Shown here piece by piece: positions 44,851-53,885 of a DNA stretch of 64,000 bases. Source of the DNA: Orenia marismortui DSM 5156 (lineage in GTDB: Bacteria > Bacillota > Halanaerobiia > Halobacteroidales > Halobacteroidaceae); assembly GCF_000379025.1 (NCBI RefSeq), contig NZ_KB900617.1, positions 369,547-433,546 on the forward strand, written 5' to 3'. Under the pieces are notes generated by a model, which saw only the letters and a list, made by a program, of their open reading frames with translations, made no database searches and was not told the DNA's origin. Position numbers and translations under genes: made by a program. Positions within the stretch are counted from its first letter, which is position 1. Every line of letters begins with the position of its first letter.

Positions 44851-45330
44851 ATGAAAAAAATTATATTAATCACAATATTACTAACATTCATGATAGGAAC
44901 TAATACTTTAGCCTTTGAGATGGTCGAAGAAGAAGAAAGTAAGGCATATAGTGGTGGTATCGAATTAGGTATAGCAGTGAATGATGAAAGCAGTACCTAT
45001 ATTGGCTTAGTTGGAAACTACGATTTCAACAATAAAATTAGCCTACAAGGAATATTAGGACAAGTAACAAAAGAAGGAGAGGACTCTTCAGATGATGAAA
45101 CAGAGCTTTTAACATTAGTCAAAGGGCTATATCGCTTCACTAGTGACCTTGACTCTAGCATGTACCTTTTTAGTGGATTAGGAAATATAGATGATGACAT
45201 AAGTTTGAGTGCTGGTTTGGGATTAGAAAAAACAAATGAGTATTTTACATTTCTAAAAAACAAATACGAAATAGGATACACTACTAATGGCTCTATACTA
45301 TTAAGCTATAATATAAATGTTAGTTTTTAA
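44851..45330 (+). CDS. Small outer-membrane beta-barrel-like protein
   Basis: About 159 residues with a signal peptide (KKIILITILLTFMIGTNTLAF) and alternating strands (SGGIELGIAV, YIGLVGNYDF, ISLQGILGQV), ending SYNINVSF with a terminal Phe. The second of two adjacent ATGs (44848, 44851) has better spacing from GGAGG. One of few plus-strand genes, convergent with the NUDIX gene and ending in its own terminator. Function unknown; supports a diderm envelope. Confidence 0.7.
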   Translation: MKKIILITILLTFMIGTNTLAFEMVEEEESKAYSGGIELGIAVNDESSTYIGLVGNYDFNNKISLQGILGQVTKEGEDSSDDETELLTLVKGLYRFTSDLDSSMYLFSGLGNIDDDISLSAGLGLEKTNEYFTFLKNKYEIGYTTNGSILLSYNINVSF

Positions 45331-45356
45331 ATTTAACTAATGTATATTATAAAATG

Positions 45357-45395
45357 CCCTATAAGATAGATACTAAAAAGTATTTTCTTATAGGG
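45357..45395 (+). terminator. Terminator of the small barrel gene
   Basis: Stem CCCTATAAGA/TCTTATAGGG with an inner ATAC/GTAT hairpin, followed by TTTTG. Confidence 0.85.
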
Positions 45396-45495
45396 TTTTG
45401 TATAGTAAAACTCTTTAAATAACTTTTTAAAATTAATTCTATAACTAATAATTATTCCCTTTAGTAAAAATATATTATAGATCTATTATAACTTC

Positions 45496-46155
45496 TTAAT
45501 CAATAAGATTAACCACTTCTCTTATCAATTCAGCTGTTATCCCCCAAATAATTCCTTCTGAAGTATCATATAAATAGAGTTTATGCTTCCGCCCACCCCA
45601 AGGTTTTCTATACCTTTCAGGTAGACCTAGTTCTTCAGCAGGGAATAATTTTATTTCTTCTCCCGCTTGATTTATATAACTTGGTTGAACCTCTAATCTA
45701 ACTTGATATTCTTCTGCTATCTTATCTCTAAAGTAAGCAATTGGGACAGTAAAGACTTTCTCTACCTCTGCAAGGTTTATATTTAATTGCTCTAAATCAT
45801 CTACTTTAAAAATTCCAATAAAAGAGTCAACTGTAGCCCCCATAGTTGCCACAAGAGTATCTAATTGCCCTATAATTTCAATCTTTTCTTTCTCTACCCC
45901 CAACTCTTCAACGCTTTCTCTAATAGCAGTCTCCTCATAGCTATTATCTATACCCGGTTCATATCTCCCCCCTGGAAAACAGATCTCTCCTCCCTGTCTA
46001 ATATCAGCAGCTCTTTTCTGAAATAAGAAATGATACTCTCCGTCGATATAAATTAATAAGATTAAAACTGCAGAATTAAAATATCTATCTTTACCTTGTA
46101 TACCTGGAAATTTTGGCAATTTCTTTTTTATATTTTTTAATAATTGATCTTCCAT
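45496..46155 (-). CDS. NUDIX hydrolase, CoA pyrophosphatase type
   Basis: A 219-residue protein with the CoA-pyrophosphatase extension (LFQKRAADIRQGGEICFPGG) and the NUDIX box (SYEETAIRESVEELGV). Homologues cut coenzyme A or its oxidised form to phosphopantetheine and adenosine 3',5'-bisphosphate. The NUDIX Glu pair is intact. AGGGGG ribosome site. Not in an operon. Confidence 0.88.
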   Translation of the reverse strand: MEDQLLKNIKKKLPKFPGIQGKDRYFNSAVLILLIYIDGEYHFLFQKRAADIRQGGEICFPGGRYEPGIDNSYEETAIRESVEELGVEKEKIEIIGQLDTLVATMGATVDSFIGIFKVDDLEQLNINLAEVEKVFTVPIAYFRDKIAEEYQVRLEVQPSYINQAGEEIKLFPAEELGLPERYRKPWGGRKHKLYLYDTSEGIIWGITAELIREVVNLID

Positions 46156-46211
46156 AATCTACCCCCTAACAACTATAATTTCTATTAATATAATCTATTT
46201 TAGTAGTTAAA

Positions 46212-46320
46212 TGATAATGGGTATAAAGTGACACTTTTAGGTGCTAGGGGTTAGTAAGTTCTTTCTAACTCCTACCTCCTAACGCCTAATTCCTAAACTG
46301 TCGAAATCTCTATCTATTAT
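46212..46320 (+). repeat. Heptad hairpin repeat, copy D
   Basis: Between the NUDIX and M48 genes. Left edge GGGTATAAAGTGACACTTTT, then GGTGCTA, GGGGTTA, and on the other arm CCTACCT, CCTAACG, CCTAATT, with the right edge AAACTGTCGAAAT. Same orientation as copies B and G. Confidence 0.8.
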
Positions 46321-46354
46321 GCTATCTTTTCTACTAAAGCAAAAGTAAAATTAT

Positions 46355-47485
46355 CTATTTATTCTTCTCATCCCATTCTAATGCTTTCTCTATCCTCTGA
46401 CCTATTGGTGGATGAGATGCCTTAAATAATAGTTTATACCAACCAAACTTTAAATTACTCAAACTTTCATCAGCCAATTTTGCCATAGCTGTAGCAAAAT
46501 TTCTAGGGTTAGCTATCAATTCAAAAGCAAATTCATCTGCTTGCTCTTCAGATTTTCTACTAATATAAAGTGGAATTGGACTTATCAACCAACTAATTCC
46601 TCCCCAAATTATAATCAATAATGGCAAAGACACAATACTATAAGAAGCTTCATATTCCTTCCATTCTACAAAAATAGGAAATAACTTTGAGACAAAAACA
46701 GAAGTAAATACTAAAGTAAAAAATTGTATTAGCAGTTGTTTAAAAATATCTTTATGGGCATGGTGACCAATCTCATGGGCCATAATTGCTTCAATCTCTT
46801 CTTCGCTATATTTATCGATTAAATTATCACCTAAAATAATCTTTCTAGTCTTACCTAGCCCCATTACAGCAGCATTAGCAGAATTAACTTTAGAGCTTAA
46901 ATTAAATTCATAGATATCAGCTACTCTTACTTTAGCTTTTTTAAACAGATTTTCTAACCTTTCTCTTAATAAATTATCAGGATAAGGAGTTAGCTTAAAG
47001 AATATAGGAAATAAAATTACTGGAAAGATAAAATTTATTATGAGAATAAATAACATAGCTATAATAGAAAAAGCTAACCACCATAAAGAACCATAACTCA
47101 TTTCAAAAGTTAAAATCAATCTAGATATTATGTATATAAATATAATCACTAAAAAAGACATCTTGACTTTATCTATTAGCCATTCCTTAGCTTCTTGATT
47201 TGATAGTCTATATTCTCTAGCTAATTTATAACTAAGAAAATAGTCTAGACTCCAAGCAAAAATAGCATATATTAGATATAATCCTATAATAAAACTGATT
47301 AATTTCAAATCAAAATTTCTAGTCCAATTAGTTAATAATTCATAAAACTTAATTTCTAAATTAAGTTTTAAAAATATCAAAATTAATATAATTTTAGAAA
47401 TCAAATAATAAATATTCCTTAGATCTTTCTGATAATTATATTTTTTAGCTAAGCTTCGTCTATCAGCCTTATATAAGCTCTCCAT
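46355..47485 (-). CDS. M48 family (Ste24-like) membrane metalloprotease
   Basis: A 376-residue integral membrane protease. About six hydrophobic helices; the zinc motif is MAHEIGHHAHKD, with the third ligand in RKSEEQADEFAFE. This matches the CAAX prenyl protease 1/HtpX group that in bacteria degrades misfolded membrane proteins. AAGGAG ribosome site. No operon partner is clear. Confidence 0.88.
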   Translation of the reverse strand: MESLYKADRRSLAKKYNYQKDLRNIYYLISKIILILIFLKLNLEIKFYELLTNWTRNFDLKLISFIIGLYLIYAIFAWSLDYFLSYKLAREYRLSNQEAKEWLIDKVKMSFLVIIFIYIISRLILTFEMSYGSLWWLAFSIIAMLFILIINFIFPVILFPIFFKLTPYPDNLLRERLENLFKKAKVRVADIYEFNLSSKVNSANAAVMGLGKTRKIILGDNLIDKYSEEEIEAIMAHEIGHHAHKDIFKQLLIQFFTLVFTSVFVSKLFPIFVEWKEYEASYSIVSLPLLIIIWGGISWLISPIPLYISRKSEEQADEFAFELIANPRNFATAMAKLADESLSNLKFGWYKLLFKASHPPIGQRIEKALEWDEKNK

Positions 47486-47562
47486 TTCATCACTCCTTTC
47501 CTAATATATTACTCTAAAATCTATTATTATCCTTCTAAGTCAAAGCTTTAAATTATAGAAAA

Positions 47563-47590
47563 AGAGTACAGCAAGTTAACGCTGTACTCT
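47563..47590 (-). terminator. pgpA terminator
   Basis: Stem AGAGTACAGC/GCTGTACTCT, loop of eight bases, 2 bp after the pgpA stop, followed by TTTCT on the minus strand. Confidence 0.88.
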
Positions 47591-47592
47591 CC

Positions 47593-48054
47593 TTAAGCAA
47601 ATACTAGAACGATTCTAATTAGTATATTAGCTATCAATCCAGCCAATATATCATCTAACATAATACCTACTCCACCATGAAACTCCTGTAAATTACGAAT
47701 TGGTGGAGGTTTTAAAATATCGAAAACTCTAAATAGAACAAATGCCGGAATTAACATCCCTGCTGATAAACCATACATTGCTACTAATAATCCTGCAAAC
47801 TCATCAACAACAATCTGCGGTGCATCCTTTTCATCATAGATATTCTCAGCATGATGTGATAGATATGTTCCGGCAAGAGTAACAATAAAAATCAAAGGAA
47901 AATATACTCTTCCCATCCCAAGCTTAAAACTAATCCATAATAATATCATTCCTAAAAAAGTTCCGACTGTACCGGGAGCATAAGGGCTTAAACCACTATA
48001 AAAACCAGTAGCTAAAAATTTAATCACCTTATCTCTGTTCCAACCTCTCATCAC
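47593..48054 (-). CDS. pgpA: Phosphatidylglycerophosphatase A
   Basis: A 152-153-residue membrane enzyme that dephosphorylates phosphatidylglycerol phosphate. Motifs: KFLATGFYSGLSPYAPGTVG, VVDEFAGLLVA, and DDILAGLIAN at the end. Overlaps pgsA by 26 bp, so substrate maker and consumer are coupled. The start is either GTG 48054 or ATG 48051, both behind AAGGAG. Confidence 0.94.
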   Translation of the reverse strand: MMRGWNRDKVIKFLATGFYSGLSPYAPGTVGTFLGMILLWISFKLGMGRVYFPLIFIVTLAGTYLSHHAENIYDEKDAPQIVVDEFAGLLVAMYGLSAGMLIPAFVLFRVFDILKPPPIRNLQEFHGGVGIMLDDILAGLIANILIRIVLVFA

Positions 48055-48565
48055 TGATCAGCTCCTTAGATTTTAATAGATAATCTATTCCTGAAATAAG
48101 AGTTAATATAACAGCAATCCATAATAGAACTTGAGAGAAAGGCAAGCCAAGAATTAGAGCAATAATAGCAAATATCTGTGCATTAGTTTTATATTTCCCC
48201 AAATTGCTTGCTGCAATTACTATTCCTTCTGCTGCTGCTAAAACTCTAAGACCAGTAACAGCAAATTCACGAGCAATAATAATTATTGCCGGCCATGCAC
48301 TAATAATTTGCATATCAACCAAAGCAATTAAAGCTGCTGAAATTAATAATTTATCAGCCAATGGATCTATAAACTTTCCTAATTTAGTTACCAATCCTTC
48401 TTTTCTAGCAATATATCCATCTAAAGCATCAGTAATAGCTGCTAAAATAAAAACTCCTAAAGCTAAATACCTTCCAGCAGTCCCTAAAGACTCTATTAAT
48501 AAAAAAGCCATAAAAATAGGTACTAACCCAATTCTAAGTAAAGTTAACTTATTCGGTAAATTCAT
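48029..48565 (-). CDS. pgsA: CDP-diacylglycerol-glycerol-3-phosphate 3-phosphatidyltransferase
   Basis: A 178-residue integral membrane enzyme making phosphatidylglycerol phosphate. The CDP-alcohol phosphotransferase motif is complete (DALDGYIARKEG, then GKFIDPLADK). The ATG overlaps the rimO stop by 1 bp (TAATG). With pgpA this gives two consecutive steps to phosphatidylglycerol, while plsY and gpsA are elsewhere in this window. Confidence 0.96.
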   Translation of the reverse strand: MNLPNKLTLLRIGLVPIFMAFLLIESLGTAGRYLALGVFILAAITDALDGYIARKEGLVTKLGKFIDPLADKLLISAALIALVDMQIISAWPAIIIIAREFAVTGLRVLAAAEGIVIAASNLGKYKTNAQIFAIIALILGLPFSQVLLWIAVILTLISGIDYLLKSKELISDERLEQR

Positions 48566-49890
48566 TAAATTTCCACTCCCACCAAATCATACTCATAAGC
48601 ATCAGTTACTTTAACCTTGATCATATCTCCTATCTTTGCAGAGCTACCTTCAATGTAAATTACTCCATCAACATCTGGTGCATCACGCCTTGTTCTACCA
48701 ACCATAATCTTTGGATCTTCTGATTGAACTTCTTCTACTAAAACTTCAATTTCTTTAGCAATCCACGATTGATTCCGCTCATAGGAAATATCTTGTTGCA
48801 AATTCATTACCCTTTCAAATCTTTCCTGTTTTCTCTCCTCTGGAATTTGACAGTCCATCTTAGCAGCAGGAGTTCCTTCTTCTTGAGAATAAGTAAACGC
48901 ACCTAAACGATCAAATTGAGCTTCTTTTATAAAGCTTAGTAGATTATCAAACTGCTCTTCTGTCTCTCCAGGAAATCCTACAATTAAAGATGTTCTTAAA
49001 GTAATATCAGGAATTCTGTCTCTTAATTTCTTAATTGTTGCTAAAACATCTTCTTGGCTTCCACCACGATTCATCTTTCTTCTAATCTCATCATCGGCAT
49101 GCTGTACTGGTAAATCTAGATAATTACAAATTCTATCCTCTGTAGCAATTATCTCAATTAAGTCCTCACTTAAATGGCTAGGATAAGCATACAATAACCT
49201 AAACCACTTTATACCATCAATTTTTAGTAACTCTTTTAGTAATTCTACTAACTTAGACTCACCATAAAGATCAATCCCATATTGTGTAATATCTTGGGCA
49301 ATAATATTAATCTCTTTAACACCTTGTTCAGATAGCTTTTTAACTTCTTTAACTATATTTTCTATTGACCTACTCTTAAGGTCACCTCTTAGTTGAGGGA
49401 TAATACAATAAGAACAGAAATTATTACATCCCTCTGCTATCTTAACATAAGCTGTATGTTGTGGGGTTAAATTATTTCTTGGTAAATCTCTATCATAATC
49501 AAATTCAGGATCTACAACTTCTACCCTTTTCTTACCACCAAAAGCATCATCAATAATTTCTACAATTTTATCAAAATTACCTGTCCCCACAATGGCATCT
49601 ACTTCAGATATTTCATCTTCTAACTCTTTACTATATCTCTGAGATAAACATCCTGTTACTATTAAAAGTTTACAATTGCCATCTTTCTTATACTTAGACA
49701 ATTCTAAAATACTTTCAATTGATTCTTCCTTAGCATCAGATATAAAACCACAAGTATTAACAATCAATACTTCAGCTTCAGAATAACTCTTAATTATCTC
49801 ATGTCCAGCATCTTTGATCAATCCTAACATAATCTCTGAATCAACTTGATTCTTAGCACAGCCCAAACTTAGTAATCCTATTGTACTCAT
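48565..49890 (-). CDS. rimO: Ribosomal protein S12 methylthiotransferase RimO
   Basis: About 441 residues. The N-terminal UPF0004 domain has SLGCAKNQVDSE and further cysteines; the radical SAM motif is EGCNNFCSYC (CxxxCxxC). A TRAM domain ends the chain. Adds a methylthio group to Asp of S12. ATG at 49890 preferred; an in-frame GTG at 49902 overlaps the ribosome site. Confidence 0.95.
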   Translation of the reverse strand: MSTIGLLSLGCAKNQVDSEIMLGLIKDAGHEIIKSYSEAEVLIVNTCGFISDAKEESIESILELSKYKKDGNCKLLIVTGCLSQRYSKELEDEISEVDAIVGTGNFDKIVEIIDDAFGGKKRVEVVDPEFDYDRDLPRNNLTPQHTAYVKIAEGCNNFCSYCIIPQLRGDLKSRSIENIVKEVKKLSEQGVKEINIIAQDITQYGIDLYGESKLVELLKELLKIDGIKWFRLLYAYPSHLSEDLIEIIATEDRICNYLDLPVQHADDEIRRKMNRGGSQEDVLATIKKLRDRIPDITLRTSLIVGFPGETEEQFDNLLSFIKEAQFDRLGAFTYSQEEGTPAAKMDCQIPEERKQERFERVMNLQQDISYERNQSWIAKEIEVLVEEVQSEDPKIMVGRTRRDAPDVDGVIYIEGSSAKIGDMIKVKVTDAYEYDLVGVEI

Positions 49891-50064
49891 TATAAATGTC
49901 ACTCCTTCTGAATTTACTACTACCTAATACATCCATTAAACTAATATTATAATCACTAGTAATTTTCTTAATCTATTCTATTGCCATTTTTATATAACTT
50001 TTGAATTATGGGATCTAGTAATAAAAACAACCTTAATATAAAATTTAAAAACCTTAGTTACAAC

Positions 50065-50100
50065 ATATTAAGAGAGCAAATTAATTTGCTCTCTTAATAT
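50065..50100. terminator. Loopless 36-bp palindrome upstream of rimO
   Basis: Perfect inverted repeat (ATTAAGAGAGCAAATTAATT on one side) 43 bp after the small ORF that follows the amylase gene, and 175 bp before rimO. Likely the amylase operon terminator, though its T tail is weak. Confidence 0.6.
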
Positions 50101-50142
50101 CTACAACTATTATATACTATTTAATTATTTACTTCAAAAAAT

Positions 50143-50265
50143 TTAATCAATTTTAATTAATTCATAGTCTCTGCTTCCTAAACCAATATTTTCTCCATGA
50201 ACTAATTGTGCTGTCCAATCAACATTAGGATAAATTACTCTAAAATATTTAAATACACTAATCAT
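50143..50265 (-). CDS. Small ORF (40 aa) overlapping the amylase stop
   Basis: The ATG at 50265 overlaps the amylase stop codon by 8 bp. The product, MISVFKYFRVIYPNV and on to SRDYELIKID, has normal amino-acid composition and lies before the palindromic terminator. I do not recognise it. It could be a coupled small protein or a remnant of a longer C-terminal region after a frameshift. No separate ribosome site is obvious. Confidence 0.4.
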   Translation of the reverse strand: MISVFKYFRVIYPNVDWTAQLVHGENIGLGSRDYELIKID

Positions 50266-52558
50266 GAACTACTAAGATTTTCCCTTCTAAGGGATTTAAA
50301 GTTATGTTTACTTTACTATCTCTAATCATATACTCTTGATCATTCAATAAATCTACTAATTGATCTTCTTGAGATAGATTTTGTCCACTTAGGTCAACCT
50401 CTATATCTGACTTATTGTCCTGATTATTTATTATAACTAGTACTTCTTGATCTAAATTCTTTTTGATATAAACCCAAATTCCATTATTATCATCAACAAT
50501 TATATCTATTCGTTCTTTACTTCTTAATGCCCCATATTCTTTTCTGAATTGGCATAACTTTTGATAGAAATGGTATAAGTCTTTATCTTGCTCTTCTCCC
50601 CATAGCATAAAATCCCTAGAATAATCAAAGATAATTCCACCAGTATTATCATCACGACAATCATTATGTTGGGATACTCCTACTTCAGTACCATAATAAA
50701 TAAATTGAGTTCCTGCTAAAGTAAATTGGCAAAGAGCAGCTAATTTTAATTTTCTCTTGTCTCCCTCAGCTTCCCACAAAAATCTAGTCATATCATGATT
50801 ATCTAAAAATCTACCTAAAATAAATTCATCTGGATAAACATCTATCAAATAATCTACATCATCTCTAAAATCTGAGATAGTTTTACTACTATGAATAAAT
50901 AACTCTCTAAAAGACCAAACCAAAGAAAAATCAAAACATCCATCTAATTCTCCAGCAAATTCTCGAGTAATACCCGGTCCTTCCCATACTTCTCCAAAAA
51001 TATAAATATCTGATTTAAATTCTTTTAATCCCATTCTAAACTCAGTCCAAAAATCATGGGATAGTCCATAAGCATAATCCATTCTTAAGCCATCAACCTT
51101 ATAATTTTTTACCCAATATAAGGCTTGCTGATAAATTGTATAATCTCTAGCAGACGGATAATCATTATTAATATGTGGCAACTCTTTTACTCCACAAAAA
51201 TCTTCATATTCATCAGGCCAATTAACGAAATTAAACCAATTGTAATATTCACTTTCTTTATCTTGTTGCGCTTCTAAAAAGAATGGATGATCTTTAGAAC
51301 AATGATTAGGAACAAAATCTAAGATAACTTTAATATCTAAACTATGAGCTTGATCTATCAGTTCTTTTAACAATTTATTATCTCCAAAATGCTTATCTAC
51401 CTTTAAAAAATTAGTAATATGATAGCCATGATACGCCATACCTTCATAAAATGGAGAAAGCCAAATAGCAGTGGCACCCAAATTCTTAATATAATCTAAG
51501 CTATCAATAATTCCTTGCAAATCACCACCTTGATAATCTGTAGCAGTATATCCTAAATCATAATTGTTGCTTGGATCTCCATCACAAAATCGATCAATAA
51601 ATATTTGATAAACTATTGCTTCTTTAGCCCATTGAGGGGTTTGGTAATCTTGGACCAAATACGAGAAGCTCCCTTTTTGAGAATCAACCTTATCTTCAAC
51701 AAAATATGATCTATCATTCTTAGTATCATAGCCCTCAATTATGTATCTTACCCTAGTCCCCTTTTCCTGGGCAGGGAGTTTAGCCTCCCACCAATCTATC
51801 AATCTATCTTCTTGAGGATCTGCCTCTGTATACTTCCTCTTCAGCTCTAATTTATTCCCATTAACTACTTCTCCTTTCTCTCCTTTAGGAAAAGTATTAT
51901 CAACTGTATAATATAGATATAATCTATCAATTAACTTCCTTTTACTGCTAACTCTAATAGAAACCTGATCGTTATCTGTAGGTAGGTTAGGAGAATAATT
52001 ATAGTTATGAAACAAATCAGTATTAAAAGATGTTTTCTCACCTGGATTATAAAAGGATCTCATATTGACATGATGATAGGGACTCTTTCTATAAATTTCA
52101 TCCCATAATGATACTGAAGAAAACACCTTATCTAAAGCTCTATCTTTTAAAGTATTGGAAATCTCCTCTTCTTTTAAATACTCTGTGATTTTATCTTTTG
52201 AAGGTATACCTCCTATTATCTGCTCACTATAGGTACTATAAACCTCTGTCTTTAAACCATTGCTCATCACAAATAATGGTGCAACTGGATTTAATAAACG
52301 AGCATAAGATATTACTTGTTCTTTATTATGCTCAGTTAGCTCTTCTGTCCCAGCCCTAACTGATATTACCATAGCAGGTTTATTATCTATCATTATTAAT
52401 AGATCAGTATTAACATATATCTTTCGCCTTCCCTTTTCTACTAAAAGCTTAGCATCAAAAGTTATCTCTTCTTCCTTATAACCTAATTTATATAACTTAG
52501 GTAAGATATATTTATCCCTAACTAAATTCCTATACTTTGCTTTGGTGAATTTATCCAT
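50258..52558 (-). CDS. GH13 alpha-amylase/neopullulanase fused to an HsdR_N-like domain
   Basis: A 766-residue cytoplasmic protein (no signal). Residues about 1-125 match the N-terminal domain of type I restriction subunit R (HSDR_N_2): KYRNLVRDKYILPKLYKLGY, then NTDLLIMIDNKPAMVISVRAG and LFVMSNG. The nuclease Asp is kept (NTDLL), but the E-x-K is replaced by SVR, so cleavage is unlikely. A CBM34-like domain (about 190-300) and a GH13 barrel follow: DFVPNHC, DGLRMDYAYG (nucleophile), IFGEVWEG (acid), FLDNHD. All three catalytic acids are there. Expected to cut maltodextrins; the fusion is unusual. Confidence 0.87.
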   Translation of the reverse strand: MDKFTKAKYRNLVRDKYILPKLYKLGYKEEEITFDAKLLVEKGRRKIYVNTDLLIMIDNKPAMVISVRAGTEELTEHNKEQVISYARLLNPVAPLFVMSNGLKTEVYSTYSEQIIGGIPSKDKITEYLKEEEISNTLKDRALDKVFSSVSLWDEIYRKSPYHHVNMRSFYNPGEKTSFNTDLFHNYNYSPNLPTDNDQVSIRVSSKRKLIDRLYLYYTVDNTFPKGEKGEVVNGNKLELKRKYTEADPQEDRLIDWWEAKLPAQEKGTRVRYIIEGYDTKNDRSYFVEDKVDSQKGSFSYLVQDYQTPQWAKEAIVYQIFIDRFCDGDPSNNYDLGYTATDYQGGDLQGIIDSLDYIKNLGATAIWLSPFYEGMAYHGYHITNFLKVDKHFGDNKLLKELIDQAHSLDIKVILDFVPNHCSKDHPFFLEAQQDKESEYYNWFNFVNWPDEYEDFCGVKELPHINNDYPSARDYTIYQQALYWVKNYKVDGLRMDYAYGLSHDFWTEFRMGLKEFKSDIYIFGEVWEGPGITREFAGELDGCFDFSLVWSFRELFIHSSKTISDFRDDVDYLIDVYPDEFILGRFLDNHDMTRFLWEAEGDKRKLKLAALCQFTLAGTQFIYYGTEVGVSQHNDCRDDNTGGIIFDYSRDFMLWGEEQDKDLYHFYQKLCQFRKEYGALRSKERIDIIVDDNNGIWVYIKKNLDQEVLVIINNQDNKSDIEVDLSGQNLSQEDQLVDLLNDQEYMIRDSKVNITLNPLEGKILVVHD

Positions 52559-52627
52559 ATTAATTCAACTCCTTATTCTCTTATATCCTCTGTAATAAAT
52601 TAAATATCCCTTCTTACTTTCTCATAA

Positions 52628-52681
52628 ATAAAGAACCCCGGTTAATTATTAAGCGCTTAATAATTAACCGGGGTTCTTTAT
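52628..52681. terminator. Loopless 54-bp perfect palindrome
   Basis: Perfect inverted repeat centred on AGCGCT, including AAGAACCCCGGTTAATTATT on one arm. It lies 78 bp after the stop of the membrane-protein gene at 52760 and 70 bp before the amylase start, so it may end the former and insulate the latter; an operator role cannot be excluded. Confidence 0.65.
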
Positions 52682-52759
52682 AAAAAGATTGCCCTCAAAT
52701 TTTAATATTATATTTTGATTATATATTATTTATTTCTTACTGTCAATTTAGAAGAATAA

Positions 52760-53458
52760 TCAATTACAACTTTGATAATCATCAAACTTAGAATTATAAT
52801 AGATAAATTCATCTTGTGGCGAATTAGCAATTTGCTCCTTTCCAAGCCCATTAAAACTTTTTAATGATAAAGCAGTAATTTTTATTTTGGGTAATTGATC
52901 AACCTTAATTAATGGAATAGTCACATAATCATTTGGCTGAATTGTTTTGGCAATAATTGTTGTAATTCTTCTACTAATATTTAACTCTTCGTCTAAACCA
53001 AATATATCTATTACATACTCTAACTTAATATGTGATATTAACCTTCTTCCAGAATTAAATAATCGAATAGCTAAAAAATTAGAATCATAATCTAATTCCA
53101 AATTATTATTAAAATCTTCTTTACCCCTTAAAACATTATCGTTTTCTACAAACTTTATTTCTTTACTTCTTTCTTGCTTTCCATTAAAAAGATCATTATT
53201 ATCTATAGTTATGAACATAAATTTTATATCTTCTTCATACTCTTTCTCAAAAGAGTATTTCATAAATTCTAGAGTTTTCTGACTAGAATAAGCATACTGC
53301 CAAGTTACATAAGCTAATAATAATGAAGTAGACAGTTGTATTATTTCATCATAACTCTGTAATATCTTAATAACTCTATCTAAATCTCCTCCTAATATTG
53401 CAAAAAGAAAAAGAGAGAAAATAATCACAATTACTACTTTAAGAATAGTCTTAATCAT
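52760..53458 (-). CDS. Hypothetical membrane-anchored protein
   Basis: About 232 residues. Two N-terminal hydrophobic helices (ILKVVIVIIFSLFLFAILGG, ending near residue 20, and about 38-55) precede a soluble domain of beta character (FLAIRLFNSGRRLISHIKLEYV). That domain resembles small membrane-linked beta-sandwich proteins, but I do not recognise a family. ATG at 53458 chosen over GTG at 53464 because AGGGG overlaps the latter. Confidence 0.65.
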   Translation of the reverse strand: MIKTILKVVIVIIFSLFLFAILGGDLDRVIKILQSYDEIIQLSTSLLLAYVTWQYAYSSQKTLEFMKYSFEKEYEEDIKFMFITIDNNDLFNGKQERSKEIKFVENDNVLRGKEDFNNNLELDYDSNFLAIRLFNSGRRLISHIKLEYVIDIFGLDEELNISRRITTIIAKTIQPNDYVTIPLIKVDQLPKIKITALSLKSFNGLGKEQIANSPQDEFIYYNSKFDDYQSCN

Positions 53459-53683
53459 TTTCACCCCTAAAACTAATTATTATTTAGAATTTATTCTAAG
53501 TATAAATATTATTTCCAAATTATATAAAAGATTAATCTCAATTTTATTATCTCTTTTTTTAAAATTAATATTCTAATTAATATTAACTACTATTAGCTAT
53601 TTTTACTAACATTATTAACCTAACTTTAACAAATACTATAAATAAGCTTAAATTAATGCCTAATATTAAGGAGGATAACATAT

Positions 53684-53857
53684 ATGCTAGATTACACAAG
53701 TTTAAATGGACTAAAACAAATAGTAACCGATCTAGAAAAAATCCAAACTAGAGAAGTAGACAATGTTAGGTATATCAAAGAAGATGAGCTTGACGGAGTA
53801 ATAAATCTCTTACAGGCAATTATTAATACAAAAGAATTTAATAAAAAAATAAGATAG
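53684..53857 (+). CDS. Small conserved-looking protein (57 aa)
   Basis: A plus-strand ORF with a textbook AAGGAGG ribosome site (53668-53674) 9 bp before the ATG. The product starts MLDYTSLNGLKQIVTDLEKI and ends KEFNKKIR; it is predicted to be two amphipathic helices with no membrane segment. It is flanked on both sides by minus-strand genes. The strong ribosome site and even codon use support a real gene; function unknown. Confidence 0.65.
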   Translation: MLDYTSLNGLKQIVTDLEKIQTREVDNVRYIKEDELDGVINLLQAIINTKEFNKKIR

Positions 53858-53879
53858 CCTCTCATCTAAAAACAGGCTA
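53855..53879 (-). terminator. Short hairpin between convergent genes
   Basis: Stem TAGCCT/AGGCTA; on the minus strand followed by TCTTATTTTTTT, 7 bp after the stop of the gene at 53886. A weak terminator. Confidence 0.5.
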
Positions 53880-53885
53880 CCTAAC

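Noticed and set aside
48204-48614. Plus-strand open frame of 136 codons
   Set aside because: Antisense to pgsA and the end of rimO, both firmly identified; no ribosome site.
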